Assembly: GCA_934613185.1 (NCBI GenBank)
Contig: CAKTSO010000012.1
Span: 1-25,078, forward strand
DNA from: an uncultured Clostridia bacterium
GTDB lineage: Bacteria > Bacillota > Clostridia > Christensenellales > Maliibacteriaceae
Direction of reading: 5' to 3'
DNA: 25,078 nt
Within the stretch, counting starts at the first letter, position 1. Each line of letters starts with the position of its first letter. Below the pieces are notes generated by a model. That model was not told the origin of the DNA. It ran no database searches and saw nothing but the letters and a program-made list of their open reading frames with translations. Both the position numbers and the translations under genes were made by a program. Shown in pieces: positions 1-7,325 of the stretch.

Positions 1-104
1 CGATGCTTTTGATGAACAAGGCGCATATCGGACAGGTGCAGTCCTCCGTCTGGGACGAAGAGACGCGCGCCGCGTGCGAAAAGGCCGGCATCGTTCTTTT
101 GTGA
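1..104 (+). CDS. C-terminal end of an unidentified protein (partial)
   Basis: The frame that ends at the TGA at 102-104 is open from the window edge and reads 33 residues, ending AACEKAGIVLL. Codon choice, with G or C favoured in third positions, matches the neighbouring genes, and a strong terminator follows 12 bases later, so this is most likely the true 3' end of a gene. I do not recognise the family. It lies directly upstream of the lar genes, where larA might be expected, but the residues do not resemble a LarA C terminus as I know it. No function is assigned. Confidence 0.55.
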   Translation, partial: MLLMNKAHIGQVQSSVWDEETRAACEKAGIVLL

Positions 105-115
105 TCCGCTTGTTC

Positions 116-153
116 TGCGTCGGAGCGCATGATCCTGCTCCGACGCAATTTTT
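116..153 (+). terminator. Rho-independent terminator ahead of larE
   Basis: A perfect 11-bp stem (116-126 with 137-147, arm TGCGTCGGAGC) with a 10-base loop is followed by five T residues. It ends the partial upstream gene. The larE start lies only about 24 bases further on, so lar transcription must either read through or start within this short gap. Confidence 0.85.
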
Positions 154-176
154 GATTGTTCGGGAGGTATAATGCC

Positions 177-920
177 TTGACGTTGTCTGAATTTTTCAAG
201 GAACATCCGCGCGCGGCGCTGGCTTTTTCCGGCGGCGCGGATTCGTCCTATCTTTTATATGCGGCCAGGCAGGCCGGAGCGCAGGTGCAGCCCTATTTCG
301 TCAAAACGGCGTTCCAGCCGCAGTTCGAACTGCACGACGCGCAGAGGCTCTGCGACGAGCTCGGCGTGGAGCTGATGGTACTCTACCGCGACGTTCTGTC
401 GCACGACGAGGTCTGCAAAAACCCCGCCGACCGCTGCTATCACTGTAAGCGTGTGATCTTCGAGGCGCTTTTGGAGCAGGCCGCGCGCGACGGCTACGAC
501 GTCGTTTTGGACGGCACGAACGCCTCCGACGACGCGGGCGACCGCCCCGGCATGCGCGCGCTGGCGGAGCTTTGCGTCTACTCCCCGCTTCGCGAATGCG
601 GGCTGACCAAAGACGAGATCCGCCGCCGTTCCAAGTCCGCCGGGCTTTTCACACACGACAAACCCGCCTACGCCTGCCTCGCCACGCGCATCCCCACGGG
701 CGTTCGGATCACGCAGGAGGATTTGTCGCGCATCGAAAGCGCGGAGGACATCCTATTTGCGATGGGCTTTTCCGACCTTCGCGTGCGCCTTTTCCACGAC
801 GCGGCGCGCATTCAGCTTCCCGCGCGGCAGTTTTCCCGCGCCGTCAAGCTGCATGACGAGATCGAAAGCGCGCTCGGGAACTATTTTCCCGCCGTGCTTC
901 TTGACTTGAAGGGCAGGTGA
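177..920 (+). CDS. larE: LarE, ATP-dependent sacrificial sulfur transferase of nickel-pincer cofactor synthesis
   Basis: LarE adenylates the pyridinium-3,5-biscarboxylate mononucleotide made by LarB and converts its carboxylates to thiocarboxylates in the cytoplasm. The protein opens with the PP-loop FSGGADSS (about residues 17-24). The conserved cysteine that donates sulfur in the Lactobacillus enzyme lies in YACLATRIPTG (C167). C87 and C90 (DRCYHC) add a CxxC pair, the pattern of LarE variants that hold a [4Fe-4S] cluster instead of sacrificing their own cysteine. I chose the TTG at 177 (247 residues) because GGGAGG at 162-167 sits 9 bases upstream. The longer frame from TTG 156 would put that site inside the gene, and the ATG at 172 is out of frame. 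larB begins 4 bases after the stop, so the two are one operon. Confidence 0.93.
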   Translation: MTLSEFFKEHPRAALAFSGGADSSYLLYAARQAGAQVQPYFVKTAFQPQFELHDAQRLCDELGVELMVLYRDVLSHDEVCKNPADRCYHCKRVIFEALLEQAARDGYDVVLDGTNASDDAGDRPGMRALAELCVYSPLRECGLTKDEIRRRSKSAGLFTHDKPAYACLATRIPTGVRITQEDLSRIESAEDILFAMGFSDLRVRLFHDAARIQLPARQFSRAVKLHDEIESALGNYFPAVLLDLKGR

Positions 921-924
921 GCCG

Positions 925-1680
925 ATGCAAAAAGACGATTTTCGCGCGCTTTTGCAGTCCGTCGCCGACGGAAAGACGAGCGTCGACGACGCGCTTTTAC
1001 ATCTGAAGACCGCGCCGTTTGAAGACCTCGGATTTGCCAAGCTCGACCATCACCGCGCGCTGCGCCAGGGCGCGGCGGAAGTGATCTACGGCGCGGGCAA
1101 GACCGACGAACAGATTTTGACCATCGCGAAGACGTTCTACGAACGCGGGCAGGAGACGATCCTCATCACGCGAATGCGGAAAGAGGCCGCGGCGCTTTTG
1201 TCCGGCGCGCTGCCGCTTCGATACGACGAGCTTTCCCGCGTCGGCATCGTCGGGAATCTCCCCGAACCCGCGGGCGGCACGGTCGTCGTCGCCTCGGGCG
1301 GGACGAGCGACATGCCGGTGTCCGAAGAGGCGGCGCTCACGGCCGAAGCGCTCGGCAATCGCGTCGTTCGACTCTATGACGTCGGCGTGTCGGGGCTGCA
1401 TCGGCTGCTTTCCCATATGGAGGAGATCATGTCGGCGAACGTCATCGTCGCGGTCGCCGGAATGGAGGGCGCGCTCGCAAGCGTCATCGGCGGGCTGGCC
1501 GACTGCCCCGTCATCGCCGTGCCCACGAGCGTCGGCTACGGGGCGAATTTCTCCGGCCTTTCCGCGCTTTTGTCCATGCTCAATTCCTGCGCCTCGGGCG
1601 TGAGCGTCGTCAACATCGACAACGGCTTCGGCGCGGGCTATCTTGCGTCCATGATCAATCACATGGGAGGAAGACCATGA
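925..1680 (+). CDS. larB: LarB, pyridinium-3,5-biscarboxylic acid mononucleotide synthase
   Basis: LarB carboxylates and hydrolyses nicotinic acid adenine dinucleotide, the first step of nickel-pincer nucleotide synthesis. At 251 residues it has the usual family length. The N-terminal part carries the family signature around DHHRALRQGAAEVIYGAGKT (about residues 42-61). The second half is a PurE-like (AIR carboxylase) domain, with ASGGTSDMPVSEEAA near residues 123-137, YDVGVSGLHRL near 150-160 and PTSVGYGANFSGL near 199-211. The ATG at 925 follows an AGGTG site that overlaps the larE stop. The last four bases (ATGA, 1677-1680) are shared with the larC start, so translation of larB and larC is probably coupled. 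Confidence 0.93.
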   Translation: MQKDDFRALLQSVADGKTSVDDALLHLKTAPFEDLGFAKLDHHRALRQGAAEVIYGAGKTDEQILTIAKTFYERGQETILITRMRKEAAALLSGALPLRYDELSRVGIVGNLPEPAGGTVVVASGGTSDMPVSEEAALTAEALGNRVVRLYDVGVSGLHRLLSHMEEIMSANVIVAVAGMEGALASVIGGLADCPVIAVPTSVGYGANFSGLSALLSMLNSCASGVSVVNIDNGFGAGYLASMINHMGGRP

Positions 1681-2921
1681 AAACGCTGTATCTGGAATGC
1701 GCCATGGGCGCCGCGGGCGACATGCTGACCGCCGCGCTGGCGTCGCTTCTGTCCGATCGGGAGCAGGACGCGTTCGTACAAAAGTTCAACGCGCTTAAAA
1801 TCCCGAACGTCACGCTTTCCCTTGTGCCGAGCGTCAAATGCGGTCTGGCCGGGCTGCATTCGGACGTCGTCATCGACGGCGAACGCGAGGAAAGCCATGA
1901 CGTTCACGAGCACGACCACGGTCATGCGCATGACCGCGAACACAGCCACGATCACCATGCGCATCACCCCCACGCGCACACGACGCTCGGCGACATCGAC
2001 CGTCTGATCGATTCGCTTTGCGTGAGCGACCGCGTAAAAGCCGACGCGCGCGGGGTCTATCGGCTCATCGCCGAGGCGGAAAGCCAAGCGCACGGCGAAC
2101 CCGCGGCGCTCGTACATTTTCACGAGGTCGGCGCGATGGACGCCGTCGCGGACGTCGTGGCCGTCTCGATGCTGATGGAAAAGCTCGCGCCGGACGTGAT
2201 TCTGGGTTCCCCCGTCCACGTCGGCAGCGGGCAGGTGCGCTGCGCGCACGGCGTCGTTCCCGTCCCCGCCCCGGCGACGGCGGCAATTTTGAAGGACGTC
2301 CCCTTCTACGGCGGGACGATCCGCGGCGAGCTTTGCACGCCGACGGGCGCGGCGCTTTTAAAGCACTTCTGCACATCATTCGGACCGATGCCCGTGATGA
2401 AAAACGCGCGCGTGGGACTCGGCATGGGGCAGAAGGACTTCGAGGCCGCCAACTGCGTCCGCGCGTTTTTCGGCGAGAGCGACGCGGCGGGCGAGAGCGT
2501 GCTGGAGCTTTCCTGCAACATCGACGACATGACGGGCGAGGAGCTTTCCCATGCCGTGCAGTCGCTGATGGACGCGGGCGCGCTGGACTGCTGGACGCAG
2601 CCGATCACGATGAAAAAAGGCCGCCCCGCCGTGATGTTCTGCGTGCTGTGCCGCGAAAGGGAGCGGGAAGCCATGCTCCGCGCGATCTTCCGAAACACCA
2701 CGACGCTCGGCGTGCGCGAAATTTTGCGTCCGCGCTATGCGCTTCGCCGGCAAACGCGAACGGTTTCGACGCTCTACGGCAAGGCGCGGATCAAATGCGC
2801 CGAGGGTTTCGGCGTGCGCCGTGAAAAGATCGAGTACGACGACCTTTGCCGCATCGCCCGCGCCGCGAACGTGACGCTCGCCGAGGCAAAAGCAATCGTC
2901 GAAAAGGCGGATCGGAACTAA
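1677..2921 (+). CDS. larC: LarC, nickel insertion protein of nickel-pincer cofactor synthesis
   Basis: LarC is the CTP-dependent cyclometallase that inserts nickel into the thiocarboxylated pyridinium nucleotide, completing the cofactor. It starts at ATG 1677 (GGGAGG 6 bases upstream), overlapping larB by 4 bases. The N-terminal LECAMGAAGDM is typical of the family. Residues 74-101 hold 14 histidines in 28 positions, a plausible nickel-storing or nickel-delivering stretch. HFHEVGAMDAVADVV (about 147-161) and the later CNIDDMTGEE block are also family features. At 414 residues the whole protein is one frame, whereas in Lactobacillus plantarum LarC1 and LarC2 are joined by a programmed frameshift. 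No larA is visible here, so the client enzyme must lie upstream or elsewhere. Confidence 0.93.
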   Translation: MKTLYLECAMGAAGDMLTAALASLLSDREQDAFVQKFNALKIPNVTLSLVPSVKCGLAGLHSDVVIDGEREESHDVHEHDHGHAHDREHSHDHHAHHPHAHTTLGDIDRLIDSLCVSDRVKADARGVYRLIAEAESQAHGEPAALVHFHEVGAMDAVADVVAVSMLMEKLAPDVILGSPVHVGSGQVRCAHGVVPVPAPATAAILKDVPFYGGTIRGELCTPTGAALLKHFCTSFGPMPVMKNARVGLGMGQKDFEAANCVRAFFGESDAAGESVLELSCNIDDMTGEELSHAVQSLMDAGALDCWTQPITMKKGRPAVMFCVLCREREREAMLRAIFRNTTTLGVREILRPRYALRRQTRTVSTLYGKARIKCAEGFGVRREKIEYDDLCRIARAANVTLAEAKAIVEKADRN

Positions 2922-2927
2922 AAGCAT

Positions 2928-2958
2928 ATCCTCGTTTACAAAAAACGGGGGATGTTTT
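2928..2958 (+). terminator. Possible terminator after larC
   Basis: An imperfect stem of about 10 bp with one bulge and one G-U pair (2928-2937 with 2943-2953, 5-base loop) begins 6 bases after the larC stop and is followed by GTTTTC. The short T run makes it moderate only. Confidence 0.4.
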
Positions 2959-3129
2959 CGTCTTCAGCCTTGCGACGTCCGTCGCGGTGCTTCCGGCAAA
3001 GTGCGGCGTCGCCGACATTCATACGCATTTGATTTCCATCGACAATCAAGCGCGCATCGTAACACCCGCACAGATGCGCGCCGAATTTTAACAAATCCTC
3101 GTCACATGATGTTTCTCTGACTACGGCAA
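2959..3129. other. Intergenic stretch with no supported gene
   Basis: The space between the larC terminator and the next promoter holds short open frames on both strands. The longest, on the + strand, ends at 3091 (…VTPAQMRAEF) but has no start with a ribosome binding site after the larC stop, and I recognise no domain. It could be a gene remnant. I see nothing else in it. Confidence 0.4.
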
Positions 3130-3158
3130 TTGAGTTTTTTCTTTTCGCATGATATCAT
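3130..3158 (+). promoter_or_regulatory. Predicted sigma-A promoter with a palindromic -10 region
   Basis: TTGAGT (3130-3135) and TATCAT (3153-3158) are separated by 17 bases. The -10 box lies inside a perfect 12-bp palindrome, CATGATATCATG (3149-3160). A second inverted pair, AGATC-4-GATCT, follows just downstream. The arrangement could be an operator for a dimeric repressor acting on the gene at 3222. Confidence 0.55.
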
Positions 3159-3221
3159 GAATCATAAGATCGATTGATCTAAATTTTTGAGTGTCGGCTT
3201 TTTTGCCGCGCGTGTCTTATC

Positions 3222-3923
3222 ATGGCACAGGTGATTTCTCTGAAACTAAACAAAAGGAATTGCAGCATCCGCATTCGACTGACGCCTTGCGGCAACAATT
3301 TTCAAAAAATCGAATGGAAAATCAAACGTGATCGTCATATTTTCCGTCCAAGCGCCGCCATCTACGGTCAATTTTCCAGTTTTGTCACCGCCGTTTATTG
3401 CTTATACAGCGAAAATACCGATCAACATACAAGCAGCCGACAATCACTTCATCAATATCAGCATATTTGGCACAGGGAAAGTCCTTGCGAACACGACACG
3501 ATTATCGCAAAAGTGTGCTGGGAGGAAGAAGGGCGTTATGACGAGATCTGGCTGCTGCGCCGCTGTATCGATGGAAAGGCGCCCACACCGGATCAACCCG
3601 ATCCCATTGCGATAAGAATCTACTATGCTGGGAAAACGTTTCGTTATACCGTAGACGCTCGTGACTTATGCTACGCCATCGCAAAAGCCGCCACAAGCGC
3701 ACTGAAAAAATACGGCTTTCGCGGATATTTTTCTTCAAGCGGTTCGGATGTCTGTTTTGGAGACGCAATCAACATCGAACAATTACTGTTCCTCAAAGCA
3801 TATGCTCTGGACGCCTTAGACGTTCGGGAACTGAAAACGATCTGGAAAAAACCAAAAAGCTGGATGCGCGCCGAAGGCACCTCGTTTGACGACGAAATCA
3901 AGCTTTTATTGTTTGACATGTAA
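3222..3923 (+). CDS. Hypothetical protein of unknown function, AT-richer than its surroundings
   Basis: A 233-residue frame of unknown function. It has no signal peptide, membrane segment or motif that I can name. The C-terminal half (about residues 95-233) looks like an ordinary soluble domain: WEEEGRYDEIWLLRR, then YTVDARDLCYAIAKAATSALKKYGFRGYFSSSGSD, then EQLLFLKAYALDALDVRE. The N-terminal half is poor in clear secondary-structure signals, so a sequencing or natural frameshift near 3400-3480 cannot be excluded. ATG 3222 has no good ribosome binding site, and GTG 3231 is an alternative. The gene is visibly more AT-rich than its neighbours, lies alone between its own promoter and terminator, and may have been acquired by transfer. 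Something like an immunity or defence protein is possible, but this is a guess. Confidence 0.65.
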   Translation: MAQVISLKLNKRNCSIRIRLTPCGNNFQKIEWKIKRDRHIFRPSAAIYGQFSSFVTAVYCLYSENTDQHTSSRQSLHQYQHIWHRESPCEHDTIIAKVCWEEEGRYDEIWLLRRCIDGKAPTPDQPDPIAIRIYYAGKTFRYTVDARDLCYAIAKAATSALKKYGFRGYFSSSGSDVCFGDAINIEQLLFLKAYALDALDVRELKTIWKKPKSWMRAEGTSFDDEIKLLLFDM

Positions 3924-3924
3924 A

Positions 3925-3961
3925 AAACGAATCGGCGACCGACTTGGCCGCCGATTCGTTT
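3925..3961. terminator. Bidirectional terminator between converging genes
   Basis: A perfect 13-bp stem (3925-3937 with 3949-3961) and an 11-base loop start right after the stop codon of the 3222-3923 gene. On the minus strand the hairpin is followed by six T residues, making a strong end for the helD operon. On the plus strand the tail is only TTT-GTAT. Confidence 0.85.
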
Positions 3962-4017
3962 GTATGCGAATTGCGTTATGTCATACAAAGCGTCTGCGTC
4001 ACTTGCTTTAAAGCAGT

Positions 4018-4497
4018 TTACTCCTCTTTCTCCCAGCCGCGGCAGACGTCGACCCAGCCTTTGGAATTGCCGAATTTTTCCAGCTCCTCGCACGTCAACT
4101 CGATCGCGCTGTTGGCGCTGCCGCAGGCGGGAAAGACGGTGGCAAAGCGCTTTAAGGATTCATCGAGATAGACGTTCACGCCGTCGTTGACGGCAAACGG
4201 ACACACGCCGCCCACATCGTGCCCGACGATACGCTCGACGTCCTCGGCGTGGAGCATGGAGGCCTTCATGCCGAACGCCGCGCGGAATTTTTTGTTGTCC
4301 ACGCGCGCATCCCCCGCGGCGACGACGAGGATGCAGCCGTCGCCGTGTTTAAAGGACATGGTCTTTGCAATTCGCTTTTCCTCCGTGCCGAGCGCCTGCG
4401 CCGCCAGCGCGACCGTCGCGCTCGAGACGGGAAATTCCAGAATGTCGTCCGCGCGCCCGAGCGTTTCAAAATAAGCGCGCACTTTTTCAATCGCCAT
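4018..4497 (-). CDS. YbaK/EbsC-family aminoacyl-tRNA deacylase
   Basis: This 159-residue protein belongs to the YbaK/EbsC/ProX superfamily, which removes wrongly attached amino acids from tRNA in trans (YbaK acts on Cys-tRNA-Pro). Family marks are FPVSSATVALAAQALG near the start, the catalytic-lysine motif RIAKTMSFK (K45), VGHDVGGVCPFAV (about 91-103) and PACGSANSAIELT (about 123-135). The ATG is 7 bases from AGGAG. The gene is third in a minus-strand operon, 31 bases after the ACP-like gene. The family assignment is firm, but which amino acid and tRNA it edits cannot be read from the sequence, so I give no symbol. It may serve general translation quality control, which would fit its place beside a helicase involved in RNA polymerase recycling only loosely. 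Confidence 0.88.
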   Translation of the reverse strand: MAIEKVRAYFETLGRADDILEFPVSSATVALAAQALGTEEKRIAKTMSFKHGDGCILVVAAGDARVDNKKFRAAFGMKASMLHAEDVERIVGHDVGGVCPFAVNDGVNVYLDESLKRFATVFPACGSANSAIELTCEELEKFGNSKGWVDVCRGWEKEE

Positions 4498-4528
4498 CGT
4501 TTGTTCTCCTTCTTAAATGATTCCGAAC

Positions 4529-4822
4529 TTATTCCGAATAGAAATACTCCTGCGCGTCGATCGGCGACTCCTCGTCGGGGCGCGCTTTTCCCTCTTCTTT
4601 CATCGCCCCGGCAAGATACTCGCGCATGTCGCGCAGGTAATAAAACGCCGCCGCGTCCACGTCGTAGATCGTGACGCCGAAGCGCTGCTCCGCCGCGATA
4701 ACGAGGCGCGCAAAGTCAAGATCACTCAGGCCGTCGCGCGCGCGAAGGGGTGTGTTTTCCGTCACGTCCGACGGATCGACGTTCATGATCTCCGCGACCA
4801 TGGCGCACAGTTTTTCAAACAT
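4529..4822 (-). CDS. Acyl-carrier-protein-like protein lacking the attachment serine
   Basis: The first 70 or so of 97 residues have the pattern of an acyl or peptidyl carrier protein: a first helix ending in VDPSDVTENTPL, then GLSDLDFARLVIAAEQRFGVTIYDVDA and a final helix LRDMREYL. Aligned by eye to the ACP signature G-x-D-S-L, this protein reads G-L-S-D-L. The position that should carry phosphopantetheine is D34, with a serine one place earlier (S33). It may therefore be a carrier-fold protein used for protein binding, or S33 may be modified. About 25 acidic residues follow at the C terminus. Its ATG overlaps the end of helD by 8 bases, implying coupled translation. No fatty-acid or nonribosomal-peptide gene is near. 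The carrier-protein call rests on pattern, without a database search. Confidence 0.65.
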   Translation of the reverse strand: MFEKLCAMVAEIMNVDPSDVTENTPLRARDGLSDLDFARLVIAAEQRFGVTIYDVDAAAFYYLRDMREYLAGAMKEEGKARPDEESPIDAQEYFYSE

Positions 4823-7076
4823 GGGCTTCCTCCTGTTCCGGCTCGTTTGTGATAAAGCGCGAGCGCGTGCCGGCGGAAAGAACTGCCAGACGGTGCAGCG
4901 CGCGGGTGCATGCGACGTACAAAAGCCGTCGATCGTCCTCTTTGCAGTAGTTTTCGTCGTCCGCGTCGACGATCACGACGCCGTCAAACTCCAGACCTTT
5001 TGCCATATACACGGGCAAAATGAGCGTTCCCTTCAGGTCATATTCTTTGTCGCGGACGATGAGCTGCCCATCCAGATCCGCCTGCGCGTAGAGTGCTGCC
5101 GCCTGCGCGGCGGTCTTGGTAATGACGGCGACGTTGCCGCAGCCGGCGTCCCGCATCCTTTTCACCTGACGCGAAAGCTCCCGAAGCTCTTCGTCCGCAT
5201 CGCGGCAGCCGCGAAGTTCGACCGGCGCGCCGTCGCGGTTGAAGCTCTCCAATCCGAAGCGCGCGTCGATGAACTGCGCGGAAAAGCGAATGATCTGGTT
5301 CGTGCAGCGGAAGGACTTGTGCATCGTGATGCGCAGACTCTTTTTTCGCGCCAGAATGCGCTCGATCGTGTCGTACACGCGCTCGTCCTCGACCTTGCCG
5401 ATCGTCTGGTTCACGTCGCCCAGAACCGTGTATCGCGCGCGCGGGAACACGCGCGAGAGGATCGCGTACTGAAGCGGCGCATAATCCTGCGCCTCGTCGA
5501 CCACGACCTGCTTGACGCCGCGGAAAAGCCGCGGCGCGGAAAATTGCAGGACGAACCACGAAAACGCCATCGCGTCGGCGTAGTGCAGATCGTTAAAGTC
5601 CAGATGTGCTGCCGAATACGCGCAGATGTCTTCAATGTTTTTGATGTGCCTGCCGCCGCAAAGCGCCGTCAAAAGTTCGGGCGAAGCGACCAGTTCGCGA
5701 TACATCGCGCGATAGTCAAGGCGCGTCATGCGCTCGGCGCGGGCGCGGTTTTTCGCCGCCTCGGCAATGCTGCGCATGCGGGCGTAGGCCTCGTCTTCTC
5801 CCCTGTCGTCGTGCTTGCCGCGCTCCTCGTTCTGCAGCGCTTCGATGCGCGCGGCCTGCGCGTCCCGCAGGGCGGAAAAGATGCTCCGGCGAAGACGGGT
5901 CAGGCGGCTTTCGACGCTGTTTCGATCCTCCGCGCGGCAAAGCAGCGCACGCATGGCCTCTTTTTTCGCGACGACGGTTTCGCCGACTTTGATGTCGGCG
6001 AGCGGCAGGCGGCGAACGAAGCGGTCGCGGCTCTTTCGGATCATCGCAGCGAACCCGGAGGACATCTTAAAGCGCATGTCGCGGCGGATTTCTTCGCGAA
6101 TCGTCTCGTCGCGCTGTTCGATCAATTCTTCCAGATCCTCGTTGCGCGTGCGGATTTTTGCGGCGTTTCTGCCCAAAATTCGCGCGGCAAGTTGCTCGAA
6201 TTCCAGCGTTTCGATGTTCTGTTCGCCGAGTTCGGGCAATACATTGGAAATATAGCTTTCAAAAAGCGTGTTGGGCGACAGAATGACGATGTCGCTCGCC
6301 GAAAGGCGGTTTTGCAGCCCTTCGTACATCAGATACGCCACGCGGTGCAGCGCGATGGAGGTCTTGCCGCTGCCCGCGACGCCCTGCACGATCAAAAGAT
6401 CGCTGTCCGAGTCGCGGATGATGACGTCCTGCTCTTTTTGGATCGTCTCGACGATCGTCTTCATGCGGGACGATGCGTTCTGCGACAGCATCCGCCGCAA
6501 AAACTCGTCGGAAATCTGCACATCCGCGTCGAAAAAATATTGAAGCGCGCCGTCTTTGATCTCATACTGGCGCTTTAAGGACACGTCGCCGCGAACTTTT
6601 CCCGCGGGCGCGTCGTATTCGACCGCGCCTTTTTCATAGCGATAGAAAATGCTCGACACAGGCGCGCGCCAGTCGTACACGAGCGGCGTGCGGTCGCGCT
6701 CGTCATAGAGCGCGTGACGGCCGATGTAGATCTTTTCGGGATTTTTCTCGCCCTCGGCGCGGAAATCCACGCGCGCGAAATAGGCACTGTCGCAAAGCGC
6801 GCGCAGCGCGCGGATGCGGTCCATCCGTTTGTCCGCCAAAAGCTCCTGCGTGCGGGCGAACTTGCCGATCTGCACGGCCTCGATCAATCGATCGATGCTC
6901 GCGCCCATGTGCGAGCCGTCCTCCCAGGAACTGTATAAATATTTTTGAAGCTCCGCCTGCGCGTCGTCGTAGGCGGCGACCTCCGTCTCAAGCTGCGTGC
7001 GGATATGCGTCATGACGTCGTCGAAATAACGCTGCTCCTGCTGCCGGATCGCCAGTTTTTCTTCGGATTCTGCCAT
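4815..7076 (-). CDS. helD: HelD-family ATPase (UvrD/Rep superfamily 1), RNA polymerase recycling factor
   Basis: HelD proteins of Gram-positive bacteria are superfamily-1 ATPases that enter stalled RNA polymerase and release it from nucleic acid. The 753-residue protein has a helical N-terminal arm (about residues 1-90), the HelD-typical PLVYDWRAPVSSIFY (131-145), Walker A GVAGSGKTS (232-240), a helical insertion (about 310-450), Walker B VVVDEAQDYAP (524-534), GDVNQTIG (553-560), HKSFRCTNQI, and the C-terminal MAKGLEFDGVVIVDADD and RRLLYVACTRA motifs. I chose ATG 7076 because AGGAGGG precedes it at the right distance. The frame extends 7 codons further to 7097 without support. It is the first gene of an operon with the ACP-like and YbaK-like genes. 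I found no convincing promoter in the 110 bases upstream. Confidence 0.9.
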   Translation of the reverse strand: MAESEEKLAIRQQEQRYFDDVMTHIRTQLETEVAAYDDAQAELQKYLYSSWEDGSHMGASIDRLIEAVQIGKFARTQELLADKRMDRIRALRALCDSAYFARVDFRAEGEKNPEKIYIGRHALYDERDRTPLVYDWRAPVSSIFYRYEKGAVEYDAPAGKVRGDVSLKRQYEIKDGALQYFFDADVQISDEFLRRMLSQNASSRMKTIVETIQKEQDVIIRDSDSDLLIVQGVAGSGKTSIALHRVAYLMYEGLQNRLSASDIVILSPNTLFESYISNVLPELGEQNIETLEFEQLAARILGRNAAKIRTRNEDLEELIEQRDETIREEIRRDMRFKMSSGFAAMIRKSRDRFVRRLPLADIKVGETVVAKKEAMRALLCRAEDRNSVESRLTRLRRSIFSALRDAQAARIEALQNEERGKHDDRGEDEAYARMRSIAEAAKNRARAERMTRLDYRAMYRELVASPELLTALCGGRHIKNIEDICAYSAAHLDFNDLHYADAMAFSWFVLQFSAPRLFRGVKQVVVDEAQDYAPLQYAILSRVFPRARYTVLGDVNQTIGKVEDERVYDTIERILARKKSLRITMHKSFRCTNQIIRFSAQFIDARFGLESFNRDGAPVELRGCRDADEELRELSRQVKRMRDAGCGNVAVITKTAAQAAALYAQADLDGQLIVRDKEYDLKGTLILPVYMAKGLEFDGVVIVDADDENYCKEDDRRLLYVACTRALHRLAVLSAGTRSRFITNEPEQEEAHV

Positions 7077-7188
7077 CGTTTCCCTCCTGCGGCACAAGCC
7101 GCCGAAAAAATCTCGGTGAATTTATAAGTATTCGACATCGCCGCGCCGTTTCCTTTTTTTCGCGGCAAAATCCGCCGCACCCGCACCC

Positions 7189-7217
7189 TTGAAAGCGGCG
7201 GACAAAACTGGTATAGT
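7189..7217 (+). promoter_or_regulatory. Predicted sigma-A promoter of the moaF-like/barnase/barstar operon
   Basis: TTGAAA (7189-7194) and TATAGT (7212-7217) are separated by 17 bases, and the region around them is AT-rich. Transcription would begin near 7224, leaving a leader of about 137 bases. Confidence 0.75.
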
Positions 7218-7258
7218 AAAAATACGAGAAACGAACGGCACGAATTGAACATACGGAC

Positions 7259-7325
7259 ACGGATCGTCTTTTTTGCGTTCCCGTTTTTTCCGTTTTTCGT
7301 CCGCCCGAACGTCGGGCCGATCCGT
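7259..7325 (+). other. Structured, pyrimidine-rich leader
   Basis: ACGGATCG (7259-7266) can pair with CGATCCGT (7318-7325). The loop holds a T- and C-rich tract and a perfect inner hairpin (7303-7308 with 7312-7317, GCCCGA). It lies in the untranslated leader of the operon and could be a protein- or RNA-binding element. It matches no riboswitch class I know. Confidence 0.4.

Noticed and set aside
168..173. A perfect TATAAT just before larE.
   Set aside because: There is no -35 box at a suitable distance (TTGATT is only 10 bases away), and transcription would start after the TTG start codon. It is probably chance sequence around the ribosome binding site.
1896..1979. The repetitive CAC/CAT-rich stretch in larC as a possible DNA repeat array.
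   Set aside because: It is in frame and encodes the histidine-rich loop common in nickel proteins. There are no regular repeat units or spacers.
2846..3091. An 81-codon plus-strand frame overlapping the end of larC.
   Set aside because: Its start lies inside larC in another frame, and the part after larC has no start with a ribosome binding site and no recognisable domain.
4671..6578. A 635-codon open frame on the plus strand opposite helD.
   Set aside because: It is antisense to helD, whose motifs are unambiguous, and also overlaps the ACP-like gene.
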